From positions 121,521 through 185,520 of the forward strand of contig JBMTBW010000002.1 in NCBI GenBank assembly GCA_049430265.1: 64,000 nucleotides of DNA, given 5' to 3'. Made by a program: the position numbers and the translations under genes. Shown here piece by piece: positions 8,738 through 16,839 of this stretch (within the stretch, counting starts at the first letter, position 1; every line of letters starts with the position of its first letter). The DNA is from MAG-120802 sp049430265 (lineage in GTDB: Bacteria > Actinomycetota > Actinomycetes > Nanopelagicales > Nanopelagicaceae). Under the pieces are notes generated by a model, which did no database searches, was not told where the DNA came from, and saw only the letters and a list, made by a program, of their open reading frames with translations.

Positions 8738-8755
8738 ATGTTACTGGGCAGTAAC
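8738..8755 (-). promoter_or_regulatory. etfB -10 element with overlapping inverted repeat
   Basis: The minus strand has TAACAT (8743-8738) ending 7 nt before the GTG start. It overlaps an inverted repeat, GTTACTG-CC-CAGTAAC, at 8740-8755: seven matched bases per arm with a 2-nt spacer. A protein bound there would cover the -10, so this is a candidate operator; no regulator gene is adjacent. Confidence 0.55.
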
Positions 8756-8814
8756 CTTGCTCTCCACTCCAATTGATCGCTATGGGGTGGCATCAATAAA
8801 GATTAGGAGAGTGC

Positions 8815-10926
8815 TTGAATAGCAAAGTGAAGCCAGCCAATCCCCACATTCTCGGCAGTCAGGTTAGAAATGGCGGCACCGACTTTGCGATCTGGGCCGC
8901 AGAGTCGGCTAGTCGAGTAGAACTCTGCCTCTTTGATCAAGTAGATGGCGGCTTTGCTGAGAGGCACTTTGAATTAACTCATAGAGATGGAGCTATCTGG
9001 CACGGGCATATAGAAGGTGTGGGAGTTGGACAAAGGTATGGATATCGAATCCATGGCCCATGGAAGCCAGATGAGGGCGCGAGATTTAATCCAGCAAAAC
9101 TTCTCATTGACCCCTACGCGCATCTTCTAGAGGGTGAAGTTATTTATAGCCCAGAGATTTATGGCCACCGCGCTTTGGCAAGTGATGGCACTGGCGATAT
9201 CAATGAAATAGATGATCGAAACTCTGCCGGCTTTATCCCCTTCTCTGTTGTAACTGCAAACGCCCCAAGAATTCTAAGTCGTCCAAACACCTCTTGGAAA
9301 AGAACTCTCATCTATGAAGCACACGTAAAAGGATTAACAGCTAAGAATTATGAGATTCCAGAACATGAGCGTGGAAGCTATAAAGCGCTCTCTCATCCAT
9401 CAACAATAAAATATTTAAAAACTCTTGGCGTAACCGCTCTTGAGCTTCTTCCTATTCATCAATTCACAACGGAAGTTGCAGTTGCAGCAAGAGGGCGAGT
9501 AAATCACTGGGGCTATAACCCAATTGCATTCTCAGCTCCGCACCGGGGCTATGCAGCAACAGATGACCCAATTGGCGAACTGCAAGCAAGTGTTGATGCG
9601 CTTCACTTAGCAGGCATTGAGGTAATTCTTGATGTGGTCTATAACCATAGCGCTGAAGAAGGTTTAGCAGGGCCTACCTATAGCTTTAAAGGAATTGATA
9701 ATCGCTATTTCTATCGCCATAGTGATTACTCTAATTACGAAGATTTAACTGGCTGTGGAAATACTCTAGATAGCAGAAACCCATTTGTCACTCAGATGAT
9801 TATTGATTCTCTTAAATGGTGGTCTCAGATAATTGGCGTCGATGGATTTAGATTTGATTTAACTAGCGCAATCTGGGGCCAGAGTGGCACCGATTTAATT
9901 GCAGCGATATTAGATGACCCAATTTTAAGTCAGCGAAAATTAATTGCAGAGCCTTGGGATGTAACTACCTATCAACTAGGAGCTTTTCCACGCCCCTTTA
10001 GAGAATGGAATGATGCCTATAGGGATGGCTTAAGGCAGTTCTGGCTAGCTGATAATGCAAATAACTCACCTTCTGGAGTTTCAAATCTAGCTAAACGAAT
10101 TGCAGGATCAGATGACATCTTCTCATCTCGCGGGCCAACATCATCTATTAATTTCATCACTGCTCACGATGGTTTTACTCTAAATGATTTAACCTCATTT
10201 TCTCAGAAAAATAATGAGATAAATGGCGAAGGGAATCGCGATGGCAGTAATGAGAATAGATCTTGGAATCTAGGAGTTGAAGGGGTGAGTAGCGATCTAG
10301 AAATAATAGCTAAGAGAGCCCAATTGCAAAGATCAATGCTGGCAACTCTCTTACTTTCATCTGGAGTTCCGATGATTGCTATGGGTGATGAAATATCTAG
10401 AACTCAGCATGGCTGCAATAATGCATACTCTCTCTCGCCAAATCATCGCCCTGATAGCAGAGAAAATCTCTATGGCGCATGGGCCCTAGATTGGAAGCTT
10501 AATAATCTGCAAAAAACTGCTTTAGAATCTTTAGCAACGCTTAGCCAGATTCGCACTAACTACTTGATTGATGCAACCGAGGAGTTCTTTACTGGAGATC
10601 TTGATCAGGAAAGCCTTAGAAAAGATATTGCCTGGTTTCAAAGTGATGGAAGTGAGATGGCTGAAGGAAGCTGGCTTGAACCCCAACTTCGCTATCTGGG
10701 CTTTGCTATCGATGCAAGGGATGCTCAAGGATTATTTGTTGCAATTAATGGCGGGATGAGCGACTTAGACTTTAAGCTTCCGGGAGCCAGCTGGGGTAAT
10801 TCCTATCGAAGTATCTTTGACTCTAGTGAGAGCGTCTCTGACTTTGCTCCGATTCTAAAAAAGCCTGATGATACTTTCTCAATAAAAGCTTTGACTCTGC
10901 AGATCTGGTTAATAAATCGGAGTTAA
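8815..10926 (+). CDS. glgX: Glycogen debranching enzyme GlgX
   Basis: 703-aa GH13 isoamylase-type enzyme that cleaves alpha-1,6 branches of glycogen or limit dextrin in the cytoplasm. It has an N-terminal CBM48 beta domain (residues about 10-110), then the TIM barrel with VILDVVYNHSAE, the nucleophile in DGFRFDLTSA, the acid/base in LIAEPWD and the third acid in FITAHDGFTLND. The start is a TTG preceded by AGGAGA at a normal distance. Its stop shares TTAA with the stop of the convergent SIMPL gene. No other glycogen genes are in view. Confidence 0.95.
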   Translation: MNSKVKPANPHILGSQVRNGGTDFAIWAAESASRVELCLFDQVDGGFAERHFELTHRDGAIWHGHIEGVGVGQRYGYRIHGPWKPDEGARFNPAKLLIDPYAHLLEGEVIYSPEIYGHRALASDGTGDINEIDDRNSAGFIPFSVVTANAPRILSRPNTSWKRTLIYEAHVKGLTAKNYEIPEHERGSYKALSHPSTIKYLKTLGVTALELLPIHQFTTEVAVAARGRVNHWGYNPIAFSAPHRGYAATDDPIGELQASVDALHLAGIEVILDVVYNHSAEEGLAGPTYSFKGIDNRYFYRHSDYSNYEDLTGCGNTLDSRNPFVTQMIIDSLKWWSQIIGVDGFRFDLTSAIWGQSGTDLIAAILDDPILSQRKLIAEPWDVTTYQLGAFPRPFREWNDAYRDGLRQFWLADNANNSPSGVSNLAKRIAGSDDIFSSRGPTSSINFITAHDGFTLNDLTSFSQKNNEINGEGNRDGSNENRSWNLGVEGVSSDLEIIAKRAQLQRSMLATLLLSSGVPMIAMGDEISRTQHGCNNAYSLSPNHRPDSRENLYGAWALDWKLNNLQKTALESLATLSQIRTNYLIDATEEFFTGDLDQESLRKDIAWFQSDGSEMAEGSWLEPQLRYLGFAIDARDAQGLFVAINGGMSDLDFKLPGASWGNSYRSIFDSSESVSDFAPILKKPDDTFSIKALTLQIWLINRS

Positions 10927-11660
10927 TCGACCTTAAAAACTACTGAAACGGTTGAAGTAATTGTCTTATCAATCGTTTGAGTGTCATAAAAGCCACCCGA
11001 TGAAGTATCAACTGAATCAGGAGATGTGACTTGGAAAGGCCCTGATCGAACGCTCATTACTGCACCAACGCTTCCCCCTGTTGCTTCAACAATTGCTTCA
11101 GCACGTATCTTGGCATCAGTCATCGCTTCTTTGAGTAGCTCTGGGCGAAGCTCACTTAACTTAGAGACATAAAACTGTGGTCCATAGTTGGTAACGCTAA
11201 TTCCGCTTTGAAGAAGAGATCCAATCTGATTACTTAATTTAAAAATCAACTCAACATCATCACTTCTAACAGTTATTGACCTTGAAGCGCGATAGTTAAG
11301 AATTCGTCCGGTGCTATTTCCATTTGAATACTCTTCTTGCGGATAGGCAGAGACAGAGCCAAGTTCAATTGCTCCACTTGCTACTCCCCCATTTGTTAAA
11401 TACTCAGTGACAGCAAGAGTTGTAGCTTCAACTTTTCTCACTGATTCAGAGATTGTGGGAGCTACTTGCTCGGCATTTAAAGTCCATACTGCGCGATCTG
11501 CTTTAGCATCAACGCGGGCAGAGCCAGTAACTGTTATTCCCTCACTACTTCTTGAGGCAAATCCAGAACCGACTTGGTTTAGACCAAGCCCAATTGCAAT
11601 TGCTAAAACTGCAGATGCTGCAATTAAAGTTATAGATTTCTCTCTCTGGCTCTCACTCAT
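10923..11660 (-). CDS. SIMPL-domain (DUF541) membrane-anchored protein
   Basis: 245-aa protein with one N-terminal hydrophobic segment (ITLIAASAVLAIAIGLGL, residues about 10-28) that is a signal peptide or anchor, followed by a DUF541/SIMPL domain: GITVTGSARVDAKADRAVW near the start, RASRSITVRSDD in the middle and the VSVVFKVD end. Family members are periplasmic or extracellular, often in oligomeric assemblies, with unclear function. Its ATG overlaps the stop of the DUF3145 gene (ATGA), so the two are coupled. Confidence 0.85.
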   Translation of the reverse strand: MSESQREKSITLIAASAVLAIAIGLGLNQVGSGFASRSSEGITVTGSARVDAKADRAVWTLNAEQVAPTISESVRKVEATTLAVTEYLTNGGVASGAIELGSVSAYPQEEYSNGNSTGRILNYRASRSITVRSDDVELIFKLSNQIGSLLQSGISVTNYGPQFYVSKLSELRPELLKEAMTDAKIRAEAIVEATGGSVGAVMSVRSGPFQVTSPDSVDTSSGGFYDTQTIDKTITSTVSVVFKVD

Positions 11661-12172
11661 ACCGAGAGCCTATCAGCAAGATTTGATGCTGCCTCAATTT
11701 CCACCCTGCGAAAAGGTTCAAGAAAATCATCCCAGGGCCTTCCCATCAACTTCTCAAGAGCAAGTGTTAAATCACTTTGGATTAAATTTTGAGTGATAGC
11801 ACTCTTTAACATATCTTCACTAACCACAATCTGTCCTTGACTATTTATAGATCCTCGGTAGAGCCCAAGTTCTTTGGTATAGAAATAAATAGACCCTTCA
11901 GAGGAATTAAACTCAGAAAGTTCAAAGATTAGATAGCTCCAAGATTTAAGGACGTTGACAATCTTTGCCCCACTTCCAATTGCGCTGCTATAACTCATCT
12001 GCCCTCGATAAGAACCTGGCTTTAGCACTTGGCTATGCCAATTAATATTTACCCTTTCATTAAGCTCTCGCTCTAGCCCGGCCTCGAGATGCTTTATTAG
12101 AGTTTTAGGGCATGAGTAGATATTTAGCCGGCCATGGCAATAGCCGATCTCACTTGGGCTATAGGTAATCAA
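11657..12172 (-). CDS. DUF3145 family protein
   Basis: Actinobacteria-specific family of unknown function. Visible hallmarks are INWHSQVLKPGSYRGQMSY, the KSWSYLIFELSE segment, GLYRGSINSQGQIVVSEDML and the closing GRPWDDFLEPFRR. I choose the TTG at 12172, since AAGGAG sits 6 nt upstream and the resulting 171 aa match the usual family length; the frame is open to a GTG at 12232, which would add 20 unconserved residues. The gene is coupled to the following SIMPL gene. Confidence 0.85.
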   Translation of the reverse strand: MITYSPSEIGYCHGRLNIYSCPKTLIKHLEAGLERELNERVNINWHSQVLKPGSYRGQMSYSSAIGSGAKIVNVLKSWSYLIFELSEFNSSEGSIYFYTKELGLYRGSINSQGQIVVSEDMLKSAITQNLIQSDLTLALEKLMGRPWDDFLEPFRRVEIEAASNLADRLSV

Positions 12173-12469
12173 GAGCTGCTCCTTATATATAAGGACGTAT
12201 CTATCTCTTAGATGCGACCTTCCCCAGCCCACCTAGCGATAGCGCTCTTGCAATAGGTGAATTCTTGCCATAGTTCCACGCTTATTTCAATAGATCAGGA
12301 CGTTTGCCCCTTTTTTGATATTCGTACCTTCAGGGTAGGCTTGGCGCTAGTCCAACGCTTATCAGTACCCGCTTGATAGCTTTCGCTTGAATCGGTATCG
12401 CTGTAGAACGGAAAGACTGGCGAACGTGGAATTCACGTTTGTCCCCAAAATACCGAAGGAAAGTTATAA
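12173..12469 (+). promoter_or_regulatory. Intergenic region and leader of the cold-shock gene
   Basis: 297 bases with no ORF worth calling, between divergent DUF3145 and the cold-shock gene. Its right part is probably a long 5' untranslated region, as is usual for cspA-type mRNAs. A hairpin with arms AACGTG (12423-12428) and CACGTT (12434-12439), extendable by one G-T and one C-G pair, lies about 30 nt before the ATG. GAAGGAAAG is the Shine-Dalgarno. A TACCTT at 12325-12330 is a possible -10 but without a convincing -35. Confidence 0.5.
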
Positions 12470-12673
12470 ATGGCAACAGGTACAGTTAAGTGGTTCAACT
12501 CTGAAAAGGGTTTTGGTTTCATCGCTGTTGATGGTGGCGGACAGGACGTATTCGTTCATTACTCTGCTATCCAAGGAAACGGCTACAAGTCCCTTGAAGA
12601 GGGTCAGTCAGTAACGTTTGAAGTTGTCCAGGGACCAAAGGGTCCTCAGGCAGATGCAGTTACTGCTAACTAA
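12470..12673 (+). CDS. cspA: Cold-shock protein (CspA family)
   Basis: 67-aa single cold-shock domain that binds single-stranded RNA and DNA and melts RNA structure at low temperature. The nucleic-acid-binding motifs KGFGFIAVD (RNP1) and VFVHYSAI (RNP2) are present, as is the GTVKWFNSEKG start. It has a clear Shine-Dalgarno and unusually regular codon use, both consistent with high expression. It is monocistronic, closed by a strong terminator. Confidence 0.97.
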   Translation: MATGTVKWFNSEKGFGFIAVDGGGQDVFVHYSAIQGNGYKSLEEGQSVTFEVVQGPKGPQADAVTAN

Positions 12674-12692
12674 TTACACTAACTAGTTATAG

Positions 12693-12724
12693 AAAAGCCC
12701 CAGAGAAATCTGGGGCTTTTTTTA
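12693..12724 (+). terminator. Rho-independent terminator, probably bidirectional
   Basis: Twelve-bp perfect stem AAAAGCCCCAGA (12693-12704), GAAA tetraloop, TCTGGGGCTTTT (12709-12720), followed by more T. The A run on the other flank lets it also act for the convergent M23 peptidase gene that ends at 12722. Confidence 0.93.
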
Positions 12725-13288
12725 TTTCCCAGCCTTAGCCTTTGCATTAGCAACAGCTTTTGCTGGAGATAAATCCTTGCCCGCTTTCCAAGCATCTAAA
12801 TACTTCCAAGGAGCAACAACTCCTCGTCTGATTTCCCAATCTCCTGGCTGCGTTTGATAAGAGATTCCAAAGTGGAGATGTGGGCGAGGAACTCCCCTAG
12901 CGCTACCGCTAGTTCCAATTTCACCTAGCTTCTGACCAACTTCAACTCGAAGCCCAGGAACAATTTCTTTCATAACTTTAGAGAGATGTGATCCGTAGTA
13001 GCGCACACCATCATCGCCGATTAGAGAGATTGAGCGACCGCCACGGTGTTGACCTAAATTAGTTTTACCGCTCCAGAGATCTTTTCTACTTACATCTTGA
13101 ATTACTCCCCCAATAGGAGCCACAAATGAGCAACCGAGCTCTGCCTTGATATCAGTTGCCGGATAATCATGATGATACTTTCCATAGACTGTTTCGCAGC
13201 CAACTACAGGATAGGTATAGATGGGGGCGGCAGAACTTGGTGATAAATTAGCGAAAAGTAGAGTTAGAACTAGCCATGTTTTCTTCAT
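12722..13288 (-). CDS. Secreted M23/LytM-type peptidase
   Basis: 188-aa exported protein with a Sec signal peptide (MKKTWLVLTLLFANLSPSSAA) and a LytM/lysostaphin fold. Zinc-ligand candidates are the His and Asp in HHDYPATDIK and the HLHF motif (PRPHLHFGIS) near residue 140. Such enzymes cut peptidoglycan cross-bridges or activate amidases; whether this copy is active is not shown. Its start overlaps the blh stop by 4 bp, so it appears to be co-transcribed with a retinal-synthesis gene. Confidence 0.85.
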   Translation of the reverse strand: MKKTWLVLTLLFANLSPSSAAPIYTYPVVGCETVYGKYHHDYPATDIKAELGCSFVAPIGGVIQDVSRKDLWSGKTNLGQHRGGRSISLIGDDGVRYYGSHLSKVMKEIVPGLRVEVGQKLGEIGTSGSARGVPRPHLHFGISYQTQPGDWEIRRGVVAPWKYLDAWKAGKDLSPAKAVANAKAKAGK

Positions 13289-14241
13289 TTAAAGGCCGCC
13301 TTATCTAATCTTGCTGTAACCATCATGTGAGGAACTGTTAGCGCCCAGACCACAACCAGCGAGAGCCAGAGCAGTTCATCGCTAAGTCTTTCAGGGCTAA
13401 AGGCAGCAAGTGCTAGCGACACTATGAAAGTGCCCACAAGTGCAGGCAGGCCCGGAATGACTGCTTGGAGAAATGCTTTAGCTGAATTGCCTTGAGTAAC
13501 AAAGCTCTGCGAACTCTTTAGATTTAACGTCAGCCTTGCCGTGTGGCGCATCGCATGCCAGAGACCAAAGTAGGCAGCAAAGGCAACAAGTGGCGGAGTA
13601 AGGGTTGCTAAAAGAAAGAGAATTGAAAGATCTAACCCATCTCGAAAGCGCTTGGATAAGAGCTGGATTATTAGAGCGAGGAGAAAGAAAATAGTTACTA
13701 AGTTATTTAGCTCTTCGGCAAATCCCCCATGCCAATTTAATAGAGCTGGATTTACTGCATTAAGAGCTGAGGTGCTCATCTGATTTGTTAGCGGAATTAC
13801 TACCGGTATTAATCCAGCACTTCCTGCATAAAAGAATTGAGCTAAACGAGGTGAAGCGCTTTGATTGGCCGATCTATCTAACTCTGAAATAAATGCAGCA
13901 TCGCCAATTCCAAAGTGAAGGGCGCTCATTGCCACCACAGCGATAAAGCCGGCAGTATTCCAATTAAGAATTGCCCAAACTGCAATGATTGCAATTGCAA
14001 CATAAATTGCAATAAATAATGTCATCTTTATAACTGAGGAGCGCGGAAGAGTAACTAGATGATCTAGCGCGCCATGGGGAATCCCAATCGCTAAAGCGAT
14101 CAAAGCAATTATTACTTGCCAGGTAATTGTTGATTCATCAATCAATTGCGAGAAGACAAGAGAGAGCAGTAGAACAAAAGTTGCGGCTAGGCTTGAAAAG
14201 CTCCTGGTGCTTGTAAAGATCCTCTTTTGTGCAAGCGACAT
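13285..14241 (-). CDS. blh: Beta-carotene 15,15'-dioxygenase (Brp/Blh family)
   Basis: 318-aa multi-span membrane enzyme that cleaves beta-carotene to two retinal molecules, the chromophore of microbial rhodopsins. Iron-ligand histidines are visible in GIPHGALDHLV (near residue 57), MSALHFGIGDA (near 108) and GLWHAMRHTARL (near 230). About eight hydrophobic segments fit the family. The ATG is preceded by TAATCT and 6 nt, a leaderless arrangement. It is divergent from the lycopene cyclase genes that make its substrate; no rhodopsin gene is in this window. Confidence 0.93.
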   Translation of the reverse strand: MSLAQKRIFTSTRSFSSLAATFVLLLSLVFSQLIDESTITWQVIIALIALAIGIPHGALDHLVTLPRSSVIKMTLFIAIYVAIAIIAVWAILNWNTAGFIAVVAMSALHFGIGDAAFISELDRSANQSASPRLAQFFYAGSAGLIPVVIPLTNQMSTSALNAVNPALLNWHGGFAEELNNLVTIFFLLALIIQLLSKRFRDGLDLSILFLLATLTPPLVAFAAYFGLWHAMRHTARLTLNLKSSQSFVTQGNSAKAFLQAVIPGLPALVGTFIVSLALAAFSPERLSDELLWLSLVVVWALTVPHMMVTARLDKAAFK

Positions 14242-14247
14242 ATAGGC

Positions 14248-14253
14248 AGATTA
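14248..14253 (-). promoter_or_regulatory. -10 element of leaderless blh transcript
   Basis: Minus strand TAATCT, then 6 nt, then the blh ATG at 14241. No Shine-Dalgarno is present. On the plus strand a weaker GAAACT (14278-14283) lies 6 nt before the crtYc ATG, so both genes may start leaderless from this 48-bp gap. Confidence 0.5.
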
Positions 14254-14289
14254 GCAAAACCGCATTGGTCAATATGAGAAACTATCGAA

Positions 14290-14628
14290 ATGTCGCAGGG
14301 TTTAGAGCTTGCCAACTGGTCATATGTTGCAATGTTGCTATTTACTCTCATCGGATCTTGGTGGCTGGAGTTTGCATTTAAAATCAAAGTGCTCCGCCGT
14401 CCTAAAAAATTGCTTCTATCGATTCTTCCCATAAGTGTTTTCTTTCTTACCTGGGATGCTTTTGCAATCTACCAAAAGCATTGGACCTTTGATCCAGATC
14501 AAATCTTGGGATTTTATGGACCCTTAGATATTCCACTAGAGGAGTTTGCTTTTTTTGTAATCATTCCAATTGCAGCAATTCTTACCCTAGAGGGCGTTAA
14601 AGTTGTTCTGAATAGGATTAAGAGATGA
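14290..14628 (+). CDS. crtYc: Lycopene cyclase subunit CrtYc-like
   Basis: 112-aa protein with three hydrophobic segments and the lycopene-cyclase-domain motif PLDIPLEEFAFFVIIP near residue 80. In Gram-positive bacteria two such half-proteins (CrtYc and CrtYd) form a heterodimer that closes the rings of lycopene; here the product would be beta-carotene for Blh. The stop overlaps the start of the second half by 4 bp (ATGA), which fits equal production of the two subunits. Confidence 0.9.
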   Translation: MSQGLELANWSYVAMLLFTLIGSWWLEFAFKIKVLRRPKKLLLSILPISVFFLTWDAFAIYQKHWTFDPDQILGFYGPLDIPLEEFAFFVIIPIAAILTLEGVKVVLNRIKR

Positions 14629-14939
14629 GATTTGAACTCTCCTACACTCAGATAACGGTCTATGCCTTGATTCTCACTATCTTCTTTGACATGTTTATTA
14701 CTAAAAACTCGCTTCTTTCCACATTGAGATTTTGGTTTAGCTATTTCATCATTTTGCCATTTCAACTCTTTACTAATTGGTGGCTCACTTCGCGAGAGAT
14801 TGTCATCTATAACAGTGAGTCAATAATTGGATTGCGTCTTGCGGGAGCGCCGATTGAAGATTTGATCTTTGGCTTTGCAATGATTTTGGCAGTGATGAGT
14901 CTTTGGGAATCAAAAACTAATGCAGGTAAGATTCGATGA
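14625..14939 (+). CDS. crtYd: Lycopene cyclase subunit CrtYd-like
   Basis: 104-aa membrane protein with three hydrophobic segments and the second copy of the cyclase motif, GAPIEDLIFGFAMILA, near residue 80. It is translationally coupled to crtYc and to the next gene by 4-bp overlaps. The pair resembles the CrtYc/CrtYd or CrtYe/CrtYf cyclases of other actinobacteria; the divergent blh argues for beta rather than epsilon ring formation. Confidence 0.9.
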   Translation: MRFELSYTQITVYALILTIFFDMFITKNSLLSTLRFWFSYFIILPFQLFTNWWLTSREIVIYNSESIIGLRLAGAPIEDLIFGFAMILAVMSLWESKTNAGKIR

Positions 14940-15388
14940 TGTCCTTAAATAGATTCAAGGTTGCTCGGTTTTCCCTATTAGCTCTCTTTGGAATTGTCAC
15001 AGTGCTCCAGCTTTTTTCATTTCCTGGTCAATTCGCACATATGCGTCGCGTCAATGGGCTATCACTGCTCATTGAAATTCTACTAACTCTGGTAGTTGTA
15101 GCACTCTTTGCCTGTGCACAGGTTGCTATAATTTCACTCTGGAAAATAATTAGCGAAACCGAGCAAGGTAGGTTTCACTCCACTGCAAGCTACCTTTGGA
15201 TGAATCGTTTGATACTTAGCTTTAAAGCTGCCGCGTTTTTTCCGATTTTATTAATTCTTATAGTGGCCCCAAAGGCTGATGATCCTGGAGTGATGGTTCT
15301 TTTGATTGCAATTACGCTCTTTGTCTCAGCTCTCTTTCAAATTAGCTCGATATTTCGCGATCAGATTCAAAGAAAAGAAACGAATTAG
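14936..15388 (+). CDS. DUF2975-like membrane protein
   Basis: 150-aa protein with four predicted membrane segments (residues about 10-28, 43-65, 85-105 and 115-133). The CAQVAIISLWKII segment followed by a charged loop and WMNRLILSFKAA resembles DUF2975 proteins of Actinobacteria, whose role is unknown. It overlaps crtYd by 4 bp, so it is made with the lycopene cyclase, but nothing in the sequence links it to carotenoids. Assignment to DUF2975 is by recalled pattern and is moderate. Confidence 0.7.
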   Translation: MMSLNRFKVARFSLLALFGIVTVLQLFSFPGQFAHMRRVNGLSLLIEILLTLVVVALFACAQVAIISLWKIISETEQGRFHSTASYLWMNRLILSFKAAAFFPILLILIVAPKADDPGVMVLLIAITLFVSALFQISSIFRDQIQRKETN

Positions 15389-15411
15389 ATTCGGCTAGAC
15401 TGCGCACGTTG

Positions 15412-15485
15412 GGGGCAGTAGCTCAGTTGGTTAGAGCCCCGGACTCATAATCCGGTCGTCGTAGGTTCGAGCCCTACCTGCCCCA
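15412..15485 (+). tRNA. tRNA with CAT anticodon (elongator Met most likely)
   Basis: 74-nt cloverleaf: acceptor GGGGCAG paired with CTGCCCC, D arm GCTC/GAGC, anticodon stem CCGGA/TCCGG around CTCATAA (anticodon CAT), T arm GTAGG/CCTAC, discriminator A. CCA is not encoded. It lacks the GGG/CCC anticodon-stem pairs of initiator tRNA. Elongator Met and the Ile2 tRNA whose C34 becomes lysidine share this anticodon and cannot be firmly separated by eye. Confidence 0.9.
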
Positions 15486-15598
15486 CTTGATCAATTGAGC
15501 GTAAATGCTCTCAAGTCCTCCTGTGAACTCTTAGCCCTGCGCTGATACGCTCACCCTCAATTCCTCCCCACATCACTTCCAAGTCATGAAAGGTAAGA

Positions 15599-16753
15599 AT
15601 GAAAAAATCAAGAATTATTGCTTTCGCCGCTCTGGCATCTCTTACGCTCTCTCTTCTCTCAGCGATTGCTCCAGCTCAAGCAGCTCGTGATCTAAAGGGA
15701 AGTAAATGTGCACAAGAGGGATTAGTTCGCACAATTCAAGGCGTTACCTACACATGCGAGCGCGTTAGCGGATCTTTGCAGTATGCCCAGGGACGTAAAC
15801 TCTCTGGAACACTAAATGTTCTCTGCACACCACAAGAATCCTGGTGCGTTGCAATGACACAGGCATTCCAAGCAAAAACTGGAATCACTACAAAATTTAT
15901 TCGCCTCTCATCAGGTGAAGCTCTAACTCGTCTAATTGCTTCCAAAAATAATCCAGAGTTTGATGTCTGGACTGGCGGACCGAATGACAGCCATATCTCA
16001 GGTCGAATTCAAGGAGTTCTAGATACTTACAAGTCGCCAACTAGAAATATGCTCAAGAAGCAGTTCCAAGACAGCGATGGTTATTGGACCGGTATTTATA
16101 TGGGAGCTCTAGGTTTCTGTTCAAATACCAATGAGCTAAAGCGTCTTGGTCTTCGCGCTCCAACAAGTTGGAATGACCTTCTAGATCCTAAGTACAAGGG
16201 CAACATCATGATGGCCCACCCTGGCACTTCAGGTACTGCATACACCGCACTCTGGTCACAGGTATTGCGCCTTGGATCTCAAGATGCAGCGATTGCTTAC
16301 ATGAAAGATCTAAACAAGAACATTCTTAGCTACACCAGAAGCGGCGCTGGTCCAACCGGTCCACTTGGTCGCGGCGAAGTTGCAACTGGTTTGGTCTTCT
16401 CTCACGACTGCACCGCAGCAAAACTTCGTGGCAATCCATTAGTCGTCTCCTTCCCTAAAGAAGGAACTGGCTTTGAAATTGGTGGAATTGCTCTAGTTAA
16501 GGGCGCCAAGAACGCAGAAGCTGCTAAGGCTTATATTGATTTCTCACTATCGGCTGAAGCGCAAAATCTTGGACCTGCAAAGGCTGAGTCTTTCCAGATT
16601 CTTACCAATCCAAATGGAAAGTATGACCGACGAATGGTCAACTTAAGCAAGGTTACTTTGCTTGATTATCAAGCAGAGGCAGCAGGAGTTGCAGCAGTTG
16701 CACTCAAGGCTCGCTTCGATAAGGAAGTAGCGCTAACTTCATCCGCTAAGTAA
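15599..16753 (+). CDS. Ferric-iron-type ABC transporter substrate-binding protein
   Basis: 384-aa secreted protein with a Sec signal peptide ending at APAQA-ARD (residue about 29). A short cysteine-containing segment (GSKCAQEGLVRTIQGVTYTC) precedes a Fbp/AfuA-type periplasmic-binding fold: LNVLCTPQESWCVAMTQAF, FDVWTGGPNDSH, GFCSNTNELKRLG, APTSWNDLLDPKYKG. The last pattern is typical of type 2 binding proteins for ferric iron, thiamine or aminoethylphosphonate. There is no lipobox cysteine at the signal cleavage site. It is followed by a hairpin and then by its permease and ATPase genes. Substrate Fe(III) is the best guess only. Confidence 0.85.
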   Translation: MKKSRIIAFAALASLTLSLLSAIAPAQAARDLKGSKCAQEGLVRTIQGVTYTCERVSGSLQYAQGRKLSGTLNVLCTPQESWCVAMTQAFQAKTGITTKFIRLSSGEALTRLIASKNNPEFDVWTGGPNDSHISGRIQGVLDTYKSPTRNMLKKQFQDSDGYWTGIYMGALGFCSNTNELKRLGLRAPTSWNDLLDPKYKGNIMMAHPGTSGTAYTALWSQVLRLGSQDAAIAYMKDLNKNILSYTRSGAGPTGPLGRGEVATGLVFSHDCTAAKLRGNPLVVSFPKEGTGFEIGGIALVKGAKNAEAAKAYIDFSLSAEAQNLGPAKAESFQILTNPNGKYDRRMVNLSKVTLLDYQAEAAGVAAVALKARFDKEVALTSSAK

Positions 16754-16778
16754 CCTAGTAATATAAGTAACGTAGTTC

Positions 16779-16810
16779 GAGGGGTTCTGAAATAACTTTC
16801 AGAGCCCCTC
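16779..16810 (+). other. Intercistronic hairpin between binding-protein and permease genes
   Basis: Fourteen-bp stem GAGGGGTTCTGAAA (16779-16792) and TTTCAGAGCCCCTC (16797-16810) with one G-T pair and a TAAC loop. No T run follows, so it is not a full terminator. It probably protects or attenuates the mRNA so that the binding protein is made in excess over the permease. Confidence 0.75.
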
Positions 16811-16839
16811 ACTACTAATATGAGTTAAGGAGCAGTTTT

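Noticed and set aside
12387..12614. 75-codon frame overlapping the cold-shock gene
   Set aside because: Out of frame with the conserved cold-shock domain and without support.
15412..15485. Naming the CAT tRNA as tRNA-Ile2 (lysidine type)
   Set aside because: Possible, but no identity element seen by eye favours it over elongator Met; left as Met with a note.
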